Virus record (IMG/VR): IMGVR_UViG_3300043775_000777
Coordinates: 1 to 64,000 of that record
Strand: one strand, 5' to 3'
Source: a virus
Length of the DNA: 64,000 bases
The translations under genes and the position numbers were made by a program. This document shows, in pieces, positions 52,821 to 60,003 of the stretch (position 1 is the stretch's first letter; each line of letters opens with the position of its first letter). The notes beneath the pieces are model-generated. The model was given only the letters and a program-made list of their open reading frames with translations. It did not search any database and was not told the origin of the DNA.

Positions 52821-53132
52821 ATGGCAATAAAAGTTAAAGAACTAAAAGATGATGCTATCATTGAAGTAAAAGTCAATAAAAACTATTACTTAATGGTAAA
52901 ATCAGTTCTTCTTCATCTAGTAAGTTTAATTACAGCTGAAGATAAAGATGCTTACATTAAAGAAGCAATCAGTAAAGAATATAAAGACTTAGATGAAATT
53001 CAAAGATCTTTCTATACTCTTTCTTTATTACTAGCTGAAATAGAACAAGTTGCTAAAACCAAAGAACTCTTTGTAGAAAAAGAAGTTCTTGAGCCTGGTG
53101 ATGAAGGTTATGTAGCTCCTAAGCTAGATTAA
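52821..53132 (+). CDS. Lone plus-strand gene, conserved hypothetical (103 aa)
   Basis: No family recognised. MAIKVKELKDDAIIEVKVNK, then helical NYYLMVKSVLLHLVSLI and acidic segments ending GDEGYVAPKLD give a well-formed small alpha/beta protein with codon use like its neighbours. It is the only plus-strand gene in the minus-strand block. Its ATG is 31 nt from the divergent ung start, and its 3' end overlaps the convergent gene at 53119 by 14 nt. The leader TTTTTGTTTAAAACTAACACA is AT-rich without a Shine-Dalgarno sequence. I start it at ATG 52821; an upstream TTG is less likely. Confidence 0.75.
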   Translation: MAIKVKELKDDAIIEVKVNKNYYLMVKSVLLHLVSLITAEDKDAYIKEAISKEYKDLDEIQRSFYTLSLLLAEIEQVAKTKELFVEKEVLEPGDEGYVAPKLD

Positions 53133-53493
53133 TATTATAAATCTTTCCTACTTCCACACAAGCTTCAATAGCTAAAGCTAATTCATCTTTACTACAATCT
53201 GCAAATGATTTACATATTGTAGCCTCTCCTGCTTCATAACATAATCCTGATCTTTCTTTAATCAACACTTTCATTTCTTCAAAGGTATAGCCAGATTCTT
53301 TGGCTAATTCTCTTATACATGCGTGCACTTTTGCCAATTGTGCTACACTGTGGTCAGCATCTGCTAAACCAATATACATTTCTACTTTCTGTCCTTCTGG
53401 AATCTTATCCAAAAAGATTTGATAAGCTAACTTAGATTGATCATCCGGATATGTCAGCTTACCATCTTTCTTAACTAATTTAACTGATAACAT
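53119..53493 (-). CDS. NinB/Orf-like recombination protein candidate (124 aa)
   Basis: The arrangement SKLAYQIFLDKIPEGQKVEMYI, then AKVHACIRELAKESGYTFEEM, VLIKERSGL and a closing SFADCSKDELALAIEACV resembles NinB/Orf-type phage proteins that help load recombination factors on ssDNA. This is a pattern-level similarity. ATG start. Its 3' end overlaps the opposite-strand gene at 52821 by 14 nt. Context fits, as UDG, helicase and Sak4 lie downstream. Confidence 0.6.
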   Translation of the reverse strand: MLSVKLVKKDGKLTYPDDQSKLAYQIFLDKIPEGQKVEMYIGLADADHSVAQLAKVHACIRELAKESGYTFEEMKVLIKERSGLCYEAGEATICKSFADCSKDELALAIEACVEVGKIYNINLA

Positions 53494-53494
53494 A

Positions 53495-53746
53495 TTAACA
53501 AGTTATATTATCAATCATTTCTACAAATTGCATAAAATGATCTTTTGAGGTTATTCTAATTGCTGGTATATCCCAACATTTAACTATCCAATTATTATCT
53601 TCTACATCAATACTATCTGTGCTATATAAAACTATATTGTCACAAAGTTCTTTATTGTAATAATAATAATCATATCCATTCTGACTTTCATCATCTTGAA
53701 TTAATATTTTTTCAAATCCTAATTCTATTAAATCTTCTTCTGTCAT
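53495..53746 (-). CDS. Hypothetical protein (83 aa)
   Basis: Not recognised. It begins MTEEDLIELGFEKILIQDDE and is acidic with several strands. The pattern L-I-E-L-G-F-E is common to many short phage proteins that start with a helix and then a beta-sheet. It overlaps the upstream gene by ATGA and ends 2 nt before the next start. Confidence 0.65.
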   Translation of the reverse strand: MTEEDLIELGFEKILIQDDESQNGYDYYYYNKELCDNIVLYSTDSIDVEDNNWIVKCWDIPAIRITSKDHFMQFVEMIDNITC

Positions 53747-54153
53747 TTGTTTGCTAATTTAATTAAGAAATCTGCTGGATTCAGAACTTCTTGTGAATAA
53801 TTTTGCCGGGCATAGTCATAGCCTTTATAATCCATTAAAGCTCCAAACTTAGCATGTCTTTCTTTCATATAGTGTTTGACTATCTGTACTACAATATAAA
53901 AGTTATCCTTATCTTCTGATATCATCATATTATATACATTTTCTACTTCATCAGCAGTAATTAAACCTAAGAGTTTATTAAGCTTTAATTCAGCATAAAA
54001 CATAAACTTTCTATACTGCCCATGATATGGACCGGAAGAATATAAGTTAAAAGTATAACTCATATTAGTATCCACATTCTTTAACAACTCATAATGATCA
54101 GAACAAATAGCTACACAAAGTTTGCTTAGCTCTTTATCTTCTCTTTTACCCAT
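53743..54153 (-). CDS. Hypothetical protein (136 aa)
   Basis: Not recognised. It starts MGKREDKELSKLCVAICSDH at ATG 54153, which overlaps the stop of the small membrane gene upstream by one base (TAATG). A TTG four codons earlier would conflict with that coupling. The protein is helical with many Tyr and Lys residues and a basic middle. No motif stands out. It ends ATGA-overlapping the next gene. Confidence 0.68.
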   Translation of the reverse strand: MGKREDKELSKLCVAICSDHYELLKNVDTNMSYTFNLYSSGPYHGQYRKFMFYAELKLNKLLGLITADEVENVYNMMISEDKDNFYIVVQIVKHYMKERHAKFGALMDYKGYDYARQNYSQEVLNPADFLIKLANK

Positions 54154-54251
54154 TATTGATCCCAATTATTTTCATCATCATCTCTTAAAGAAAATATTAT
54201 AAGACCTGCTGATACTAATACTATCACTGTAACTATTGCTATTGTACTCAT
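54153..54251 (-). CDS. Small membrane peptide (32 aa)
   Basis: MSTIAIVTVIVLVSAGLIIF is a single membrane segment, followed by a short acidic tail (RDDDENNWDQ). It fills the gap between two genes and overlaps the downstream start by one base. The gene upstream ends 2 nt away. A real but tiny gene is likely, given the tight packing. Confidence 0.5.
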   Translation of the reverse strand: MSTIAIVTVIVLVSAGLIIFSLRDDDENNWDQ

Positions 54252-54253
54252 AA

Positions 54254-54541
54254 TTATCTGTTTATAAATTTAATTGCTCCATTAAAATGATCTACTGTAT
54301 CAAAAAATCTTTGAGGATTAGTCTCAGCATAATCTAAAATACTGTTTATTGCAAGCTCATAATCATCATCAAGCTCCATTACAACTGCCATAAAGTGCAT
54401 GTTAGTCATAGGTTCACTAAAGCTTATAGTTATAGGACATTCATTATGTAATTTTATATAAAATCCTTCTAAGATTCTGTGTTGTTTAAATCCATACTTT
54501 TTTAAAACCCTCTTAACTTTTTTAACTTCTTCTGCTGTCAT
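54254..54541 (-). CDS. Hypothetical protein, paralogue of the gene at 54538 (95 aa)
   Basis: MTAEEVKKVKRVLKKYGFKQ matches the start of the adjacent upstream protein (MTLRDTELIGKKLVKYGFYR), with both continuing into similar strand patterns. No known domain. ATG, overlapping the upstream stop by ATGA. The pair probably arose by tandem duplication. Confidence 0.65.
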   Translation of the reverse strand: MTAEEVKKVKRVLKKYGFKQHRILEGFYIKLHNECPITISFSEPMTNMHFMAVVMELDDDYELAINSILDYAETNPQRFFDTVDHFNGAIKFINR

Positions 54542-54807
54542 ACCCTTGCAAATTGAAATAATGCTACTAATTTACCATACTCTTTCATTACCCACTCTGG
54601 AGTAAATATAGCTTCATGACCAGTAAGTAAAACAATAACATTATCAGTTACAGACATTTTTATATTTGCATACCAGTTATTGGCATAAAGTAATACAAAT
54701 TCAACACTAATATCTTTATACATATATTTATGATGATTATTACTGTTTCTATAAAACCCATACTTCACAAGCTTCTTACCTATTAGTTCTGTATCTCTAA
54801 GTGTCAT
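54538..54807 (-). CDS. Hypothetical protein, paralogue of the gene at 54254 (89 aa)
   Basis: It shares the M-T, then K-K-L-x-K-Y-G-F N-terminus with its downstream neighbour. The rest is strand-rich (ISVEFVLLYANNWYANIKMS) with a helical end. Function unknown. No signal or membrane segment. Confidence 0.65.
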   Translation of the reverse strand: MTLRDTELIGKKLVKYGFYRNSNNHHKYMYKDISVEFVLLYANNWYANIKMSVTDNVIVLLTGHEAIFTPEWVMKEYGKLVALFQFARV

Positions 54808-54822
54808 ACATATTATTCTGAT

Positions 54823-54972
54823 TTAAATGTTACTATCTTTCCACTCCTTCCATGTATCAAAGTCTTGTAACTTATCTAACATCCATTTAGCACCTGCTAT
54901 AAAATCATTATAGTACCTATTGTTGTTGTCTTCTTCTACATACTTTTCAGCAGCTTCTTCAAGTTCTTCCAT
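54823..54972 (-). CDS. Small helical phage protein, FIAGAKW type (49 aa)
   Basis: MEELEEAAEKYVEEDNNNRYYNDFIAGAKWMLDKL and a Trp-rich tail. The signature F-I-A-G-A-K/E-W is widespread in short phage proteins of unknown function, and the 58-aa protein encoded at 35904 has a similar core. It starts just after the overlapping TAG of the gene upstream. Confidence 0.6.
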   Translation of the reverse strand: MEELEEAAEKYVEEDNNNRYYNDFIAGAKWMLDKLQDFDTWKEWKDSNI

Positions 54973-54973
54973 T

Positions 54974-55195
54974 CTATTCCATTGTTAGGTTATTATCAGA
55001 TACAATCTCCCGGATTTTATCTCTTAATTCTTCATAAGTATTATATACTTTAGGAGGTAGTTTTTCATTATACTTAAGTTCATTTCTTAAGTGCTGATCT
55101 AATTCCCACATAGCGTGTTTCCATTTCCAACCATCTAAGGCTACTCTAGCATCTTCTGCTGCATCTTCATCAGAAAATTTAATAATTACTTCCAT
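54974..55195 (-). CDS. Hypothetical phage protein (73 aa)
   Basis: It starts MEVIIKFSDEDAAEDARVAL at ATG 55195, immediately after the upstream stop. A TTG far upstream (55246) would overlap that gene extensively and is rejected. The design (beta strand, acidic D-E-D-A, then helices with LRNELKY and EELRDKIREIV) recurs in many phages. Function is not known. It ends in TAG. Confidence 0.65.
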   Translation of the reverse strand: MEVIIKFSDEDAAEDARVALDGWKWKHAMWELDQHLRNELKYNEKLPPKVYNTYEELRDKIREIVSDNNLTME

Positions 55196-55196
55196 A

Positions 55197-55391
55197 TTAC
55201 TTGTTTTTTCTTTGGTCCCAGTAATCAATAAAAAATCCTGCGGCAACTATTAAGTTCATACCGCAGGAAGCTATAATCTCAATAGCATCTTCATAGATAG
55301 TACTCAACAAATGTATGTGACCTACTGTCCAAAAAGGTATGGCTAAGTTTTGGCTTATCCAAACTATAAGATATTTAATAAAATGTTTCAA
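55197..55391 (-). CDS. Small membrane protein, probable TTG start (64 aa)
   Basis: Two hydrophobic segments (FIKYLIVWISQNLAIPFW and GMNLIVAAGFFIDYW) with a basic end (DQRKNK). No ATG is available near the start: an in-frame TAA lies directly upstream of a TTG at 55391 that follows the previous stop (TAATTG). That makes TTG the probable start. Function unknown. It belongs to the envelope cluster. Confidence 0.55.
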   Translation of the reverse strand: MKHFIKYLIVWISQNLAIPFWTVGHIHLLSTIYEDAIEIIASCGMNLIVAAGFFIDYWDQRKNK

Positions 55392-55805
55392 TTACTGTAA
55401 TGCTTCAAGTATTTTATCTAAGTTCTTATTAGTAAGATAGAAACTAGTTCCAGAGCTAGACATAAAAGCCATACTAGAACCTGTCTTTAAGAACCAAGTC
55501 TTTCCATCTAATTCAAGAGTTAACTCTTTCTTTTCTATAATAGCCTGCTTTAAGATATTAAAGAACTCTATTGTATTTTCTTTTGAACCTAATGATATAT
55601 AATCTACATCAGTGATGTATTGATACTCAAGATTCTTATAATACAATGTATACCAATTACTTTCAGCATCATAGAAGTGAGTTAGTTTTGGTAATACTGT
55701 AAGTTTGTTATACCATACTGTACTATCCTTTGTTGTTTCTTTAACAACAATTTGTGAATGTGCTGCACCTGTTGACAACAACAATAATAATAATAACTTT
55801 TTCAT
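55392..55805 (-). CDS. Secreted protein with signal peptide (137 aa)
   Basis: The N-terminus MKKLLLLLLLSTGAAHSQ is a textbook Sec signal peptide with a likely cut after AHS or AHSQ. The mature part is strand-rich with WYTLYYKNLEYQYI and TFWFLKTG-like segments and no cysteine pair. It resembles small periplasmic proteins of Bacteroidetes. It may be host-derived or act at the envelope. Its neighbours are a lipoprotein and several membrane proteins, which suggests a module for superinfection exclusion, envelope stress or lysis. Confidence 0.7.
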   Translation of the reverse strand: MKKLLLLLLLSTGAAHSQIVVKETTKDSTVWYNKLTVLPKLTHFYDAESNWYTLYYKNLEYQYITDVDYISLGSKENTIEFFNILKQAIIEKKELTLELDGKTWFLKTGSSMAFMSSSGTSFYLTNKNLDKILEALQ

Positions 55806-55820
55806 AATTTATAAAGTGCT

Positions 55821-56177
55821 TTATTGTAAAGATGAAAGACTATCCATTTCTTTTGCTAATTTATCAGATTGTATTTTTATTTCAGCAATAACTTTATTTA
55901 AACTATCAGATTTTAATGATAATTTATTTACATCTTCTACCGCATCTATATATGTTTGACTATTATGGTCTGCACCAACACCATCTAATCTAATTACAAA
56001 TTGTTGTCTATCAGATTTTAATTGTTCTACATACATTGCACGGTCTAATAAAGCTGCTGTTTTATCAGTTAGTTCTGAATATTTTTTCTTTTTTAAATCA
56101 ATTTGTTCTTGAATTGAATTGCTATTGCAAGATCCTAATACTATAATACTGCTTGCAAAATAAAATAACTTTTTCAT
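55821..56177 (-). CDS. Lipoprotein with coiled-coil region (118 aa)
   Basis: MKKLFYFASSIIVLGSCNSN has a lipobox (L-G-S-C, acylated Cys17) at the end of its signal. The rest is a charged heptad-rich coil (LKKKKYSELTDKTAALLDRA, then LKSDSLNKVIAEIKIQSDKL). A lipid-anchored periplasmic coil is what an outer-membrane spanin subunit or an exclusion protein would look like. I cannot tell these apart. Next to a secreted protein and a two-segment membrane protein. Confidence 0.7.
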   Translation of the reverse strand: MKKLFYFASSIIVLGSCNSNSIQEQIDLKKKKYSELTDKTAALLDRAMYVEQLKSDRQQFVIRLDGVGADHNSQTYIDAVEDVNKLSLKSDSLNKVIAEIKIQSDKLAKEMDSLSSLQ

Positions 56178-56398
56178 AATTGTTTTCTTTTTTTAATATT
56201 AATAATTTTATTTACTGTGTTAAACATGTTCTTAAAAAGCACATAGTTTAACAATGCTAAACCTATTAGCAAAAACCAATTCCAAATTCCAGGATGAAAA
56301 TGCTGTATATACACAGCAATACCCGTACTACCTATAACAGCAAGTAAGTGTAAACCTACCATATACCATAGTAGCCAAGTTCTAGTCTCCTTCTTCAT
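56174..56398 (-). CDS. Small inner-membrane protein (74 aa)
   Basis: Two membrane segments (WLLWYMVGLHLLAVIGSTGI and WNWFLLIGLALLNYVLF) separated by a short His-containing loop (VYIQHFHPG), with a basic tail (KKRKQL). It overlaps the lipoprotein gene by ATGA. Together they could form a two-component envelope system, such as an inner-membrane partner with a lipoprotein. Confidence 0.65.
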   Translation of the reverse strand: MKKETRTWLLWYMVGLHLLAVIGSTGIAVYIQHFHPGIWNWFLLIGLALLNYVLFKNMFNTVNKIINIKKRKQL

Positions 56399-56400
56399 TG

Positions 56401-56661
56401 TTAATAGATTTCTGGTTCTTGTCCCTCTTCCGCGGCTGAGATATCTCCTCCGGCTTTTTTAGCTTTAACCACCTCTGTAATCTTTCTTGAATTTTCTGAT
56501 TCAAGATGCTGTATTCTAGCTTTCTCTTGTTGTCTTTCATACTCTTCCCAGTTATACATGTCTAATTCTTTCATTCTAGCTACATCAGCTATAGTAATGC
56601 CATCTGGTATACCTCCATTTGCATTAATTAAATCTATACAAAATTCTTTCATCCTTCCCAT
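56401..56661 (-). CDS. Hypothetical protein (86 aa)
   Basis: Not recognised. MKEFCIDLINANGGIPDGIT, then a helical charged region (WEEYERQQEKARIQHLESEN) and an acidic, low-complexity end. Two ATGs are possible (56661 or 56652). The second overlaps the upstream TGA as ATGA, the arrangement common here. Confidence 0.65.
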   Translation of the reverse strand: MGRMKEFCIDLINANGGIPDGITIADVARMKELDMYNWEEYERQQEKARIQHLESENSRKITEVVKAKKAGGDISAAEEGQEPEIY

Positions 56662-57098
56662 AATTTCAAGGCTTTTAGTGTTAATTCTTTTACTGCCATA
56701 TCAATTCTTGATATCTCCTTAAATTCCATATACTTTTTAATTTTCTTTCTAGCATCTTTATCAAAGTGAGTTATGACAGCTGTATATCTTTTATCAGCTT
56801 GTCCTGCTTTATGATTAGGAAACTCATATGGAAATGCAATCATAAGATCATTTACATTTGCAATAAAACTAATGTCACTATATTCAAGTAATTGATATGG
56901 ATGAAACTTTGCAGAAGTTACCGTTTCTCTCTTCATATCAAATACTTTTCCTATAACAAATTCTGTTTTATTAAACTTGTAATACATAAGTGCAATTAGA
57001 TAGTTTCTTCTATCCATACTTCTTCTGTTCTTACCTTCCTTAAGAAGATCTTTAACTAACTCACATTGCACCAACACATCTTCATAAGTATAATCCAT
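56649..57098 (-). CDS. Putative helix-turn-helix protein (149 aa)
   Basis: LIALMYYKFNKTEFVIGKVF, then DMKRETVTSAKFHPYQLL reads as a helix-turn-helix with R-E-T-V-T in the recognition helix. The C-terminal part is basic and helical (KKIKKYMEFKEISRIDMAVK). It could be a DNA-binding regulator or a replication accessory protein. No family can be named. Confidence 0.6.
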   Translation of the reverse strand: MDYTYEDVLVQCELVKDLLKEGKNRRSMDRRNYLIALMYYKFNKTEFVIGKVFDMKRETVTSAKFHPYQLLEYSDISFIANVNDLMIAFPYEFPNHKAGQADKRYTAVITHFDKDARKKIKKYMEFKEISRIDMAVKELTLKALKLWEG

Positions 57099-57101
57099 AG
57101 G

Positions 57102-57284
57102 CTACATAAAAAATGGGAACAATAATCCTTTTATCTCAGAGATAATAGGTCCAATAATAAGTGTACTTAAAAATCCATGTGTTTGAGACCACTGATACCA
57201 AAAATACAGCATAAATATATGTGCTGTAATCATATATAACCAAATAATAGCTGTAAAGACAGCTAGTCCATCATCATTTCTCAT
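57102..57284 (-). CDS. Small membrane protein (60 aa)
   Basis: MRNDDGLAVFTAIIWLYMIT starts a first membrane segment, with a second around FLSTLIIGPIISEI and a hydrophobic end. It has 3 nt to the gene downstream. Part of the envelope cluster. Function unknown. Confidence 0.6.
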   Translation of the reverse strand: MRNDDGLAVFTAIIWLYMITAHIFMLYFWYQWSQTHGFLSTLIIGPIISEIKGLLFPFFM

Positions 57285-57295
57285 ACTAATAAATT

Positions 57296-57562
57296 TTAAA
57301 TTAATTCTAAATCTGCTTCTTGAAAATGTTCTGCTTCTATTGCTTCTAAAGTAACATAAGGTGCAAATCTATCCGCACTGTAATACTCATAAGGAAATGA
57401 TTGTTCTGATAGTTGTACTTCTTTCAATCTATAACCATATCTATTTTGTTGTAGACTCATTCTGGCTACTTCAACTACAGTATATACCTTACCTTCTTCT
57501 AACCATTCATATGATGATATTCTTTTAGGTTTATTACGGCTATCAATGCAAATCACCTGCAT
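57296..57562 (-). CDS. Hypothetical phage protein, SH3-like (88 aa)
   Basis: MQVICIDSRNKPKRISSYEW, then LEEGKVYTVVEVARM and a strand-rich end. EGKVYTVVEV is the usual start of small SH3-like barrel proteins in Bacteroidetes phages. The role is unknown. ATG at 57562 is preferred to a TTG at 57571. It overlaps the end of clpS by 20 nt. Confidence 0.65.
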   Translation of the reverse strand: MQVICIDSRNKPKRISSYEWLEEGKVYTVVEVARMSLQQNRYGYRLKEVQLSEQSFPYEYYSADRFAPYVTLEAIEAEHFQEADLELI

Positions 57563-57797
57563 ATTCTTCAATTTCTGATTTAATGTCTAGATCATCAAAT
57601 TTATTCTTTAATTCAAACATTTCCAAGAAATCTCCTGATTTAACTGGACATTTTCCTTTATTGTGTGCTATGACCGCACATTGCTCAGCTTGAATAGGCT
57701 CATGTTTACAGAACCTAATCAAGCTAGCCATGATATACTGATAAGAATTTACATCATCATTGTAAATAACTACTCTGTGTGTTTTGTGCTCTTCCAT
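57543..57797 (-). CDS. clpS: ClpS-like protease adaptor
   Basis: THRVVIYNDDVNSYQYIMAS, with the NDD motif at residues 13-15, and VIAHNKGKCPVKSGDFLEM match the ClpS core: the NDD motif, followed by a helix and the A-H/x-x-G-x-C region. ClpS brings N-degron substrates to the AAA+ unfoldase ClpA or ClpC for degradation. The phage protein could redirect host proteolysis or protect phage proteins from it. I used ATG 57797 (84 aa); a GTG at 57842 would add 15 residues. It follows the SF2 helicase gene. Confidence 0.78.
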   Translation of the reverse strand: MEEHKTHRVVIYNDDVNSYQYIMASLIRFCKHEPIQAEQCAVIAHNKGKCPVKSGDFLEMFELKNKFDDLDIKSEIEEYAGDLH

Positions 57798-57814
57798 ACC
57801 ATTAAGATAATAAA

Positions 57815-58912
57815 TTAAACTGTCACATTGAAATTTTTCCACATAATTTTAGTCTGGTCAAATCCTTCCAATGCATCTTTTACCCATTTCTCATCTACTG
57901 TATCCATATAACATAGTATATGGACAATAGCTTTATCATCTGGGTTTAGCCGGAGTAATCTACCAATTCTCTGTGCAGCCTTTCTCTCATTACCATATGC
58001 ATGCATAATAATACCTTGTTTTAAATTAGGTATGTTTACACCCTCATTCAACTGTAGAACAGTAGAAAGTTTGGTAATCTCTCCATCTTTGAACTTAAGC
58101 AAGTTCTCTTCTGATTTTGGATTGTTGCTATGATAGCTATGATCACATAACTTATCAGCTTGAGCCTGAGTATTAGCAAATAGAATACACTTACTTTCTA
58201 TGCTGTCAAATAATAACTTAGCATACTTTTCTTTAGTAGGATATTCCATAAGAGCTTTCATTCTCATAACTCTAAGCATATGTACACTGCCGGAGCCTAC
58301 ATCTAGTCTTCTAGACCAATAAACATAATTAGATTCTTCATCTGTCATATATGTTTTATTCTTCATAGTGACTTGATAGTTCTTTACTTTGCTTAATCTT
58401 AGCTCATGCACAACAATCTTATAATCATTCAGTATTCCATTTTCTATGGCATCATCTGCCTTAAATGTAAATACTACAGGACAAAACTCTTGCACTAACT
58501 TACCTTTTTCTGAATAGTCTCTCTTTGGCGGAGTACCGGTCAGCCCAAGTATCTTGCCTTTAAATAACTGCAAGAATCCCCGGTGACTGTCTAGTAAACT
58601 ATGCATCTCATCTAAGTATACAACATCATAATCATTAGGATCATGTTTGTTTAAGCTTAGATAAGTAGTGAAGACTACTCTACCTAGAAGATGATGCTTA
58701 TCAAACTTAACAGCATCATCTTTCCAGGATTGAAATATAGCTTTTTTAGGTGCAACTACAAGACATTTCATCAGTGGTGTAGTATTTCTATCCATATGAG
58801 TCAGGCCAACAAGGGTCTTACCGACCCCTGTGCCTAAGACTACAGAAGCCCGCTGCTTACCATCAGTAGCAGCTAGAGCTTCTATTTGTATGTCTTGTCT
58901 GTCTTTTGTCAT
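57815..58912 (-). CDS. Superfamily 2 DEAD/DEAH-type helicase (365 aa)
   Basis: Motif I GTGVGKT (27-33), motif II DEMH (101-104), motif III GLTGTPPKRD, and motif VI ERKAAQRIGRLLR near the end mark a small SF2 helicase of the UvsW/RecG/type III restriction group. It acts on branched or damaged DNA in phage recombination. ATG 58912 is preferred over a TTG at 58930. The HNH gene ends 6 nt upstream. Confidence 0.85.
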   Translation of the reverse strand: MTKDRQDIQIEALAATDGKQRASVVLGTGVGKTLVGLTHMDRNTTPLMKCLVVAPKKAIFQSWKDDAVKFDKHHLLGRVVFTTYLSLNKHDPNDYDVVYLDEMHSLLDSHRGFLQLFKGKILGLTGTPPKRDYSEKGKLVQEFCPVVFTFKADDAIENGILNDYKIVVHELRLSKVKNYQVTMKNKTYMTDEESNYVYWSRRLDVGSGSVHMLRVMRMKALMEYPTKEKYAKLLFDSIESKCILFANTQAQADKLCDHSYHSNNPKSEENLLKFKDGEITKLSTVLQLNEGVNIPNLKQGIIMHAYGNERKAAQRIGRLLRLNPDDKAIVHILCYMDTVDEKWVKDALEGFDQTKIMWKNFNVTV

Positions 58913-58917
58913 AAATT

Positions 58918-59322
58918 TTATTTTAACCAATTCATAATTCTAGCTTCTTCTGGATGATTATGCACCCAGTCATGACAGTTTCTACAAACTGCCTTCCATG
59001 TACTTTGTATTAAATAAAATGCATCTCTGTTACTTCCAGCAAATGTGTGGTGTATGTCAGTGGCACCATTAGTGCAACCGGCAACTTTAATCACACATAG
59101 CTGATTATCAGTAAGATATCTTTCTCTTAGTTTGCTATACTCCGCATCTTTCTTTGCTCTTTTAGCAGAAACACGGGGGATGGCAGAATTTGTTGGTTTC
59201 TGTACAGTATCTCCGCTTTTGTGGCAACTCCAGCAGTTTTTACATAGCTTTAATCCCCCGGTTCCACTACTCTTCCATATGGGTCTTTCTAACCCACATC
59301 CATCACATACCTTAGTCTTCAT
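58918..59322 (-). CDS. HNH endonuclease with N-terminal zinc ribbon (134 aa)
   Basis: An N-terminal zinc-binding pair, CDGCGLERPIW and CKNCWSCHK, is followed by LCVIKVAGCTNGATDIHHTFAGS and CRNCHDWVHNHPEEA, which together give the His-Asn-His core (IHH, N, H) with metal-binding Cys residues. This is a phage HNH nuclease of normal length. It may act in packaging, recombination or as a homing nuclease. There is no intron or intein nearby. It overlaps the gene downstream by 11 nt. Confidence 0.82.
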   Translation of the reverse strand: MKTKVCDGCGLERPIWKSSGTGGLKLCKNCWSCHKSGDTVQKPTNSAIPRVSAKRAKKDAEYSKLRERYLTDNQLCVIKVAGCTNGATDIHHTFAGSNRDAFYLIQSTWKAVCRNCHDWVHNHPEEARIMNWLK

Positions 59323-59533
59323 CAAAGTATTTTATTATTTCTCTATTTCTAATATACTCCATAGCTTCATAAATAGTGTCAAATTGTGTCATACTTGAAA
59401 TATTAAAAAACTTACCTTCTATAGACATAACAGCATCAGTACAAAAAGTTGATTCCCATACATCATATGCATCATTGTGAGTTGTTGGTACCAAACTCCA
59501 TTTAAATCCAGGATAATCTCTAATACTCATCAT
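59312..59533 (-). CDS. Tandem paralogue 3 (73 aa)
   Basis: MMSIRDYPGFKWSLVPTTHN, then strands and a C-terminal A-M-E-Y-I-R then I-K-Y-F-D-E-D. The last 25 residues match those of the two genes upstream. No known domain. ATG 59533 (a TTG one codon earlier is possible). It overlaps both neighbours. Confidence 0.65.
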   Translation of the reverse strand: MMSIRDYPGFKWSLVPTTHNDAYDVWESTFCTDAVMSIEGKFFNISSMTQFDTIYEAMEYIRNREIIKYFDED

Positions 59534-59765
59534 CAAAAAATTCAGTTATTGCTTGGTATCTAACATGATATACAGCTTCTTCTAAAGTATTATAATACTC
59601 TCCTTTAAACGGATGGGTTATATCATACTTAACTCTATATCCTTTACCACTAGCTTCTATTTCAAGATCTGAAAACTTAGATCTCCACCATCCAATATAT
59701 CCTCTATGTGTAAGCAAATGATCAGATATGAATCCTGGTATGTCTGGTAAATCCATAGTGCTCAT
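59520..59765 (-). CDS. Tandem paralogue 2 (81 aa)
   Basis: MSTMDLPDIPGFISDHLLTH, strand-rich body, and YNTLEEAVYHVRYQAITEFFDDEY at the end, the family signature (A-M/V, Y-x-x, then FFD). ATG 59765. Overlaps the next gene. Function unknown. Confidence 0.65.
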   Translation of the reverse strand: MSTMDLPDIPGFISDHLLTHRGYIGWWRSKFSDLEIEASGKGYRVKYDITHPFKGEYYNTLEEAVYHVRYQAITEFFDDEY

Positions 59766-60003
59766 AATCAAAAAATTCAGTGAATAATTCTGCCACTATA
59801 TATTGCATAGCTTTTTTTTGAGACCGGAACTTAATCTCACTATATGGTGTATTAAATTCATTAACTTCATAATAAGCAGTATCACCCCTGTTATTTGTAA
59901 CAGGAGTAATACTATACTTACCATATATGTCTGCAATTACATAATGGAGTTTTGGATTTCCATATACATAATGATACTCAAACATTGCATTACTTGCTGG
60001 CAT
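59722..60003 (-). CDS. Tandem paralogue 1, C-terminally extended (93 aa)
   Basis: MPASNAMFEYHYVYGNPKLH, strand-rich, with KKAMQYIVAELFTEFFDYEHY marking the shared C-terminal signature. It continues about 12 residues beyond the signature into the start of paralogue 2, so the genes overlap by 44 nt. That is unusual and may reflect a lost stop codon after duplication. Confidence 0.6.
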   Translation of the reverse strand: MPASNAMFEYHYVYGNPKLHYVIADIYGKYSITPVTNNRGDTAYYEVNEFNTPYSEIKFRSQKKAMQYIVAELFTEFFDYEHYGFTRHTRIHI

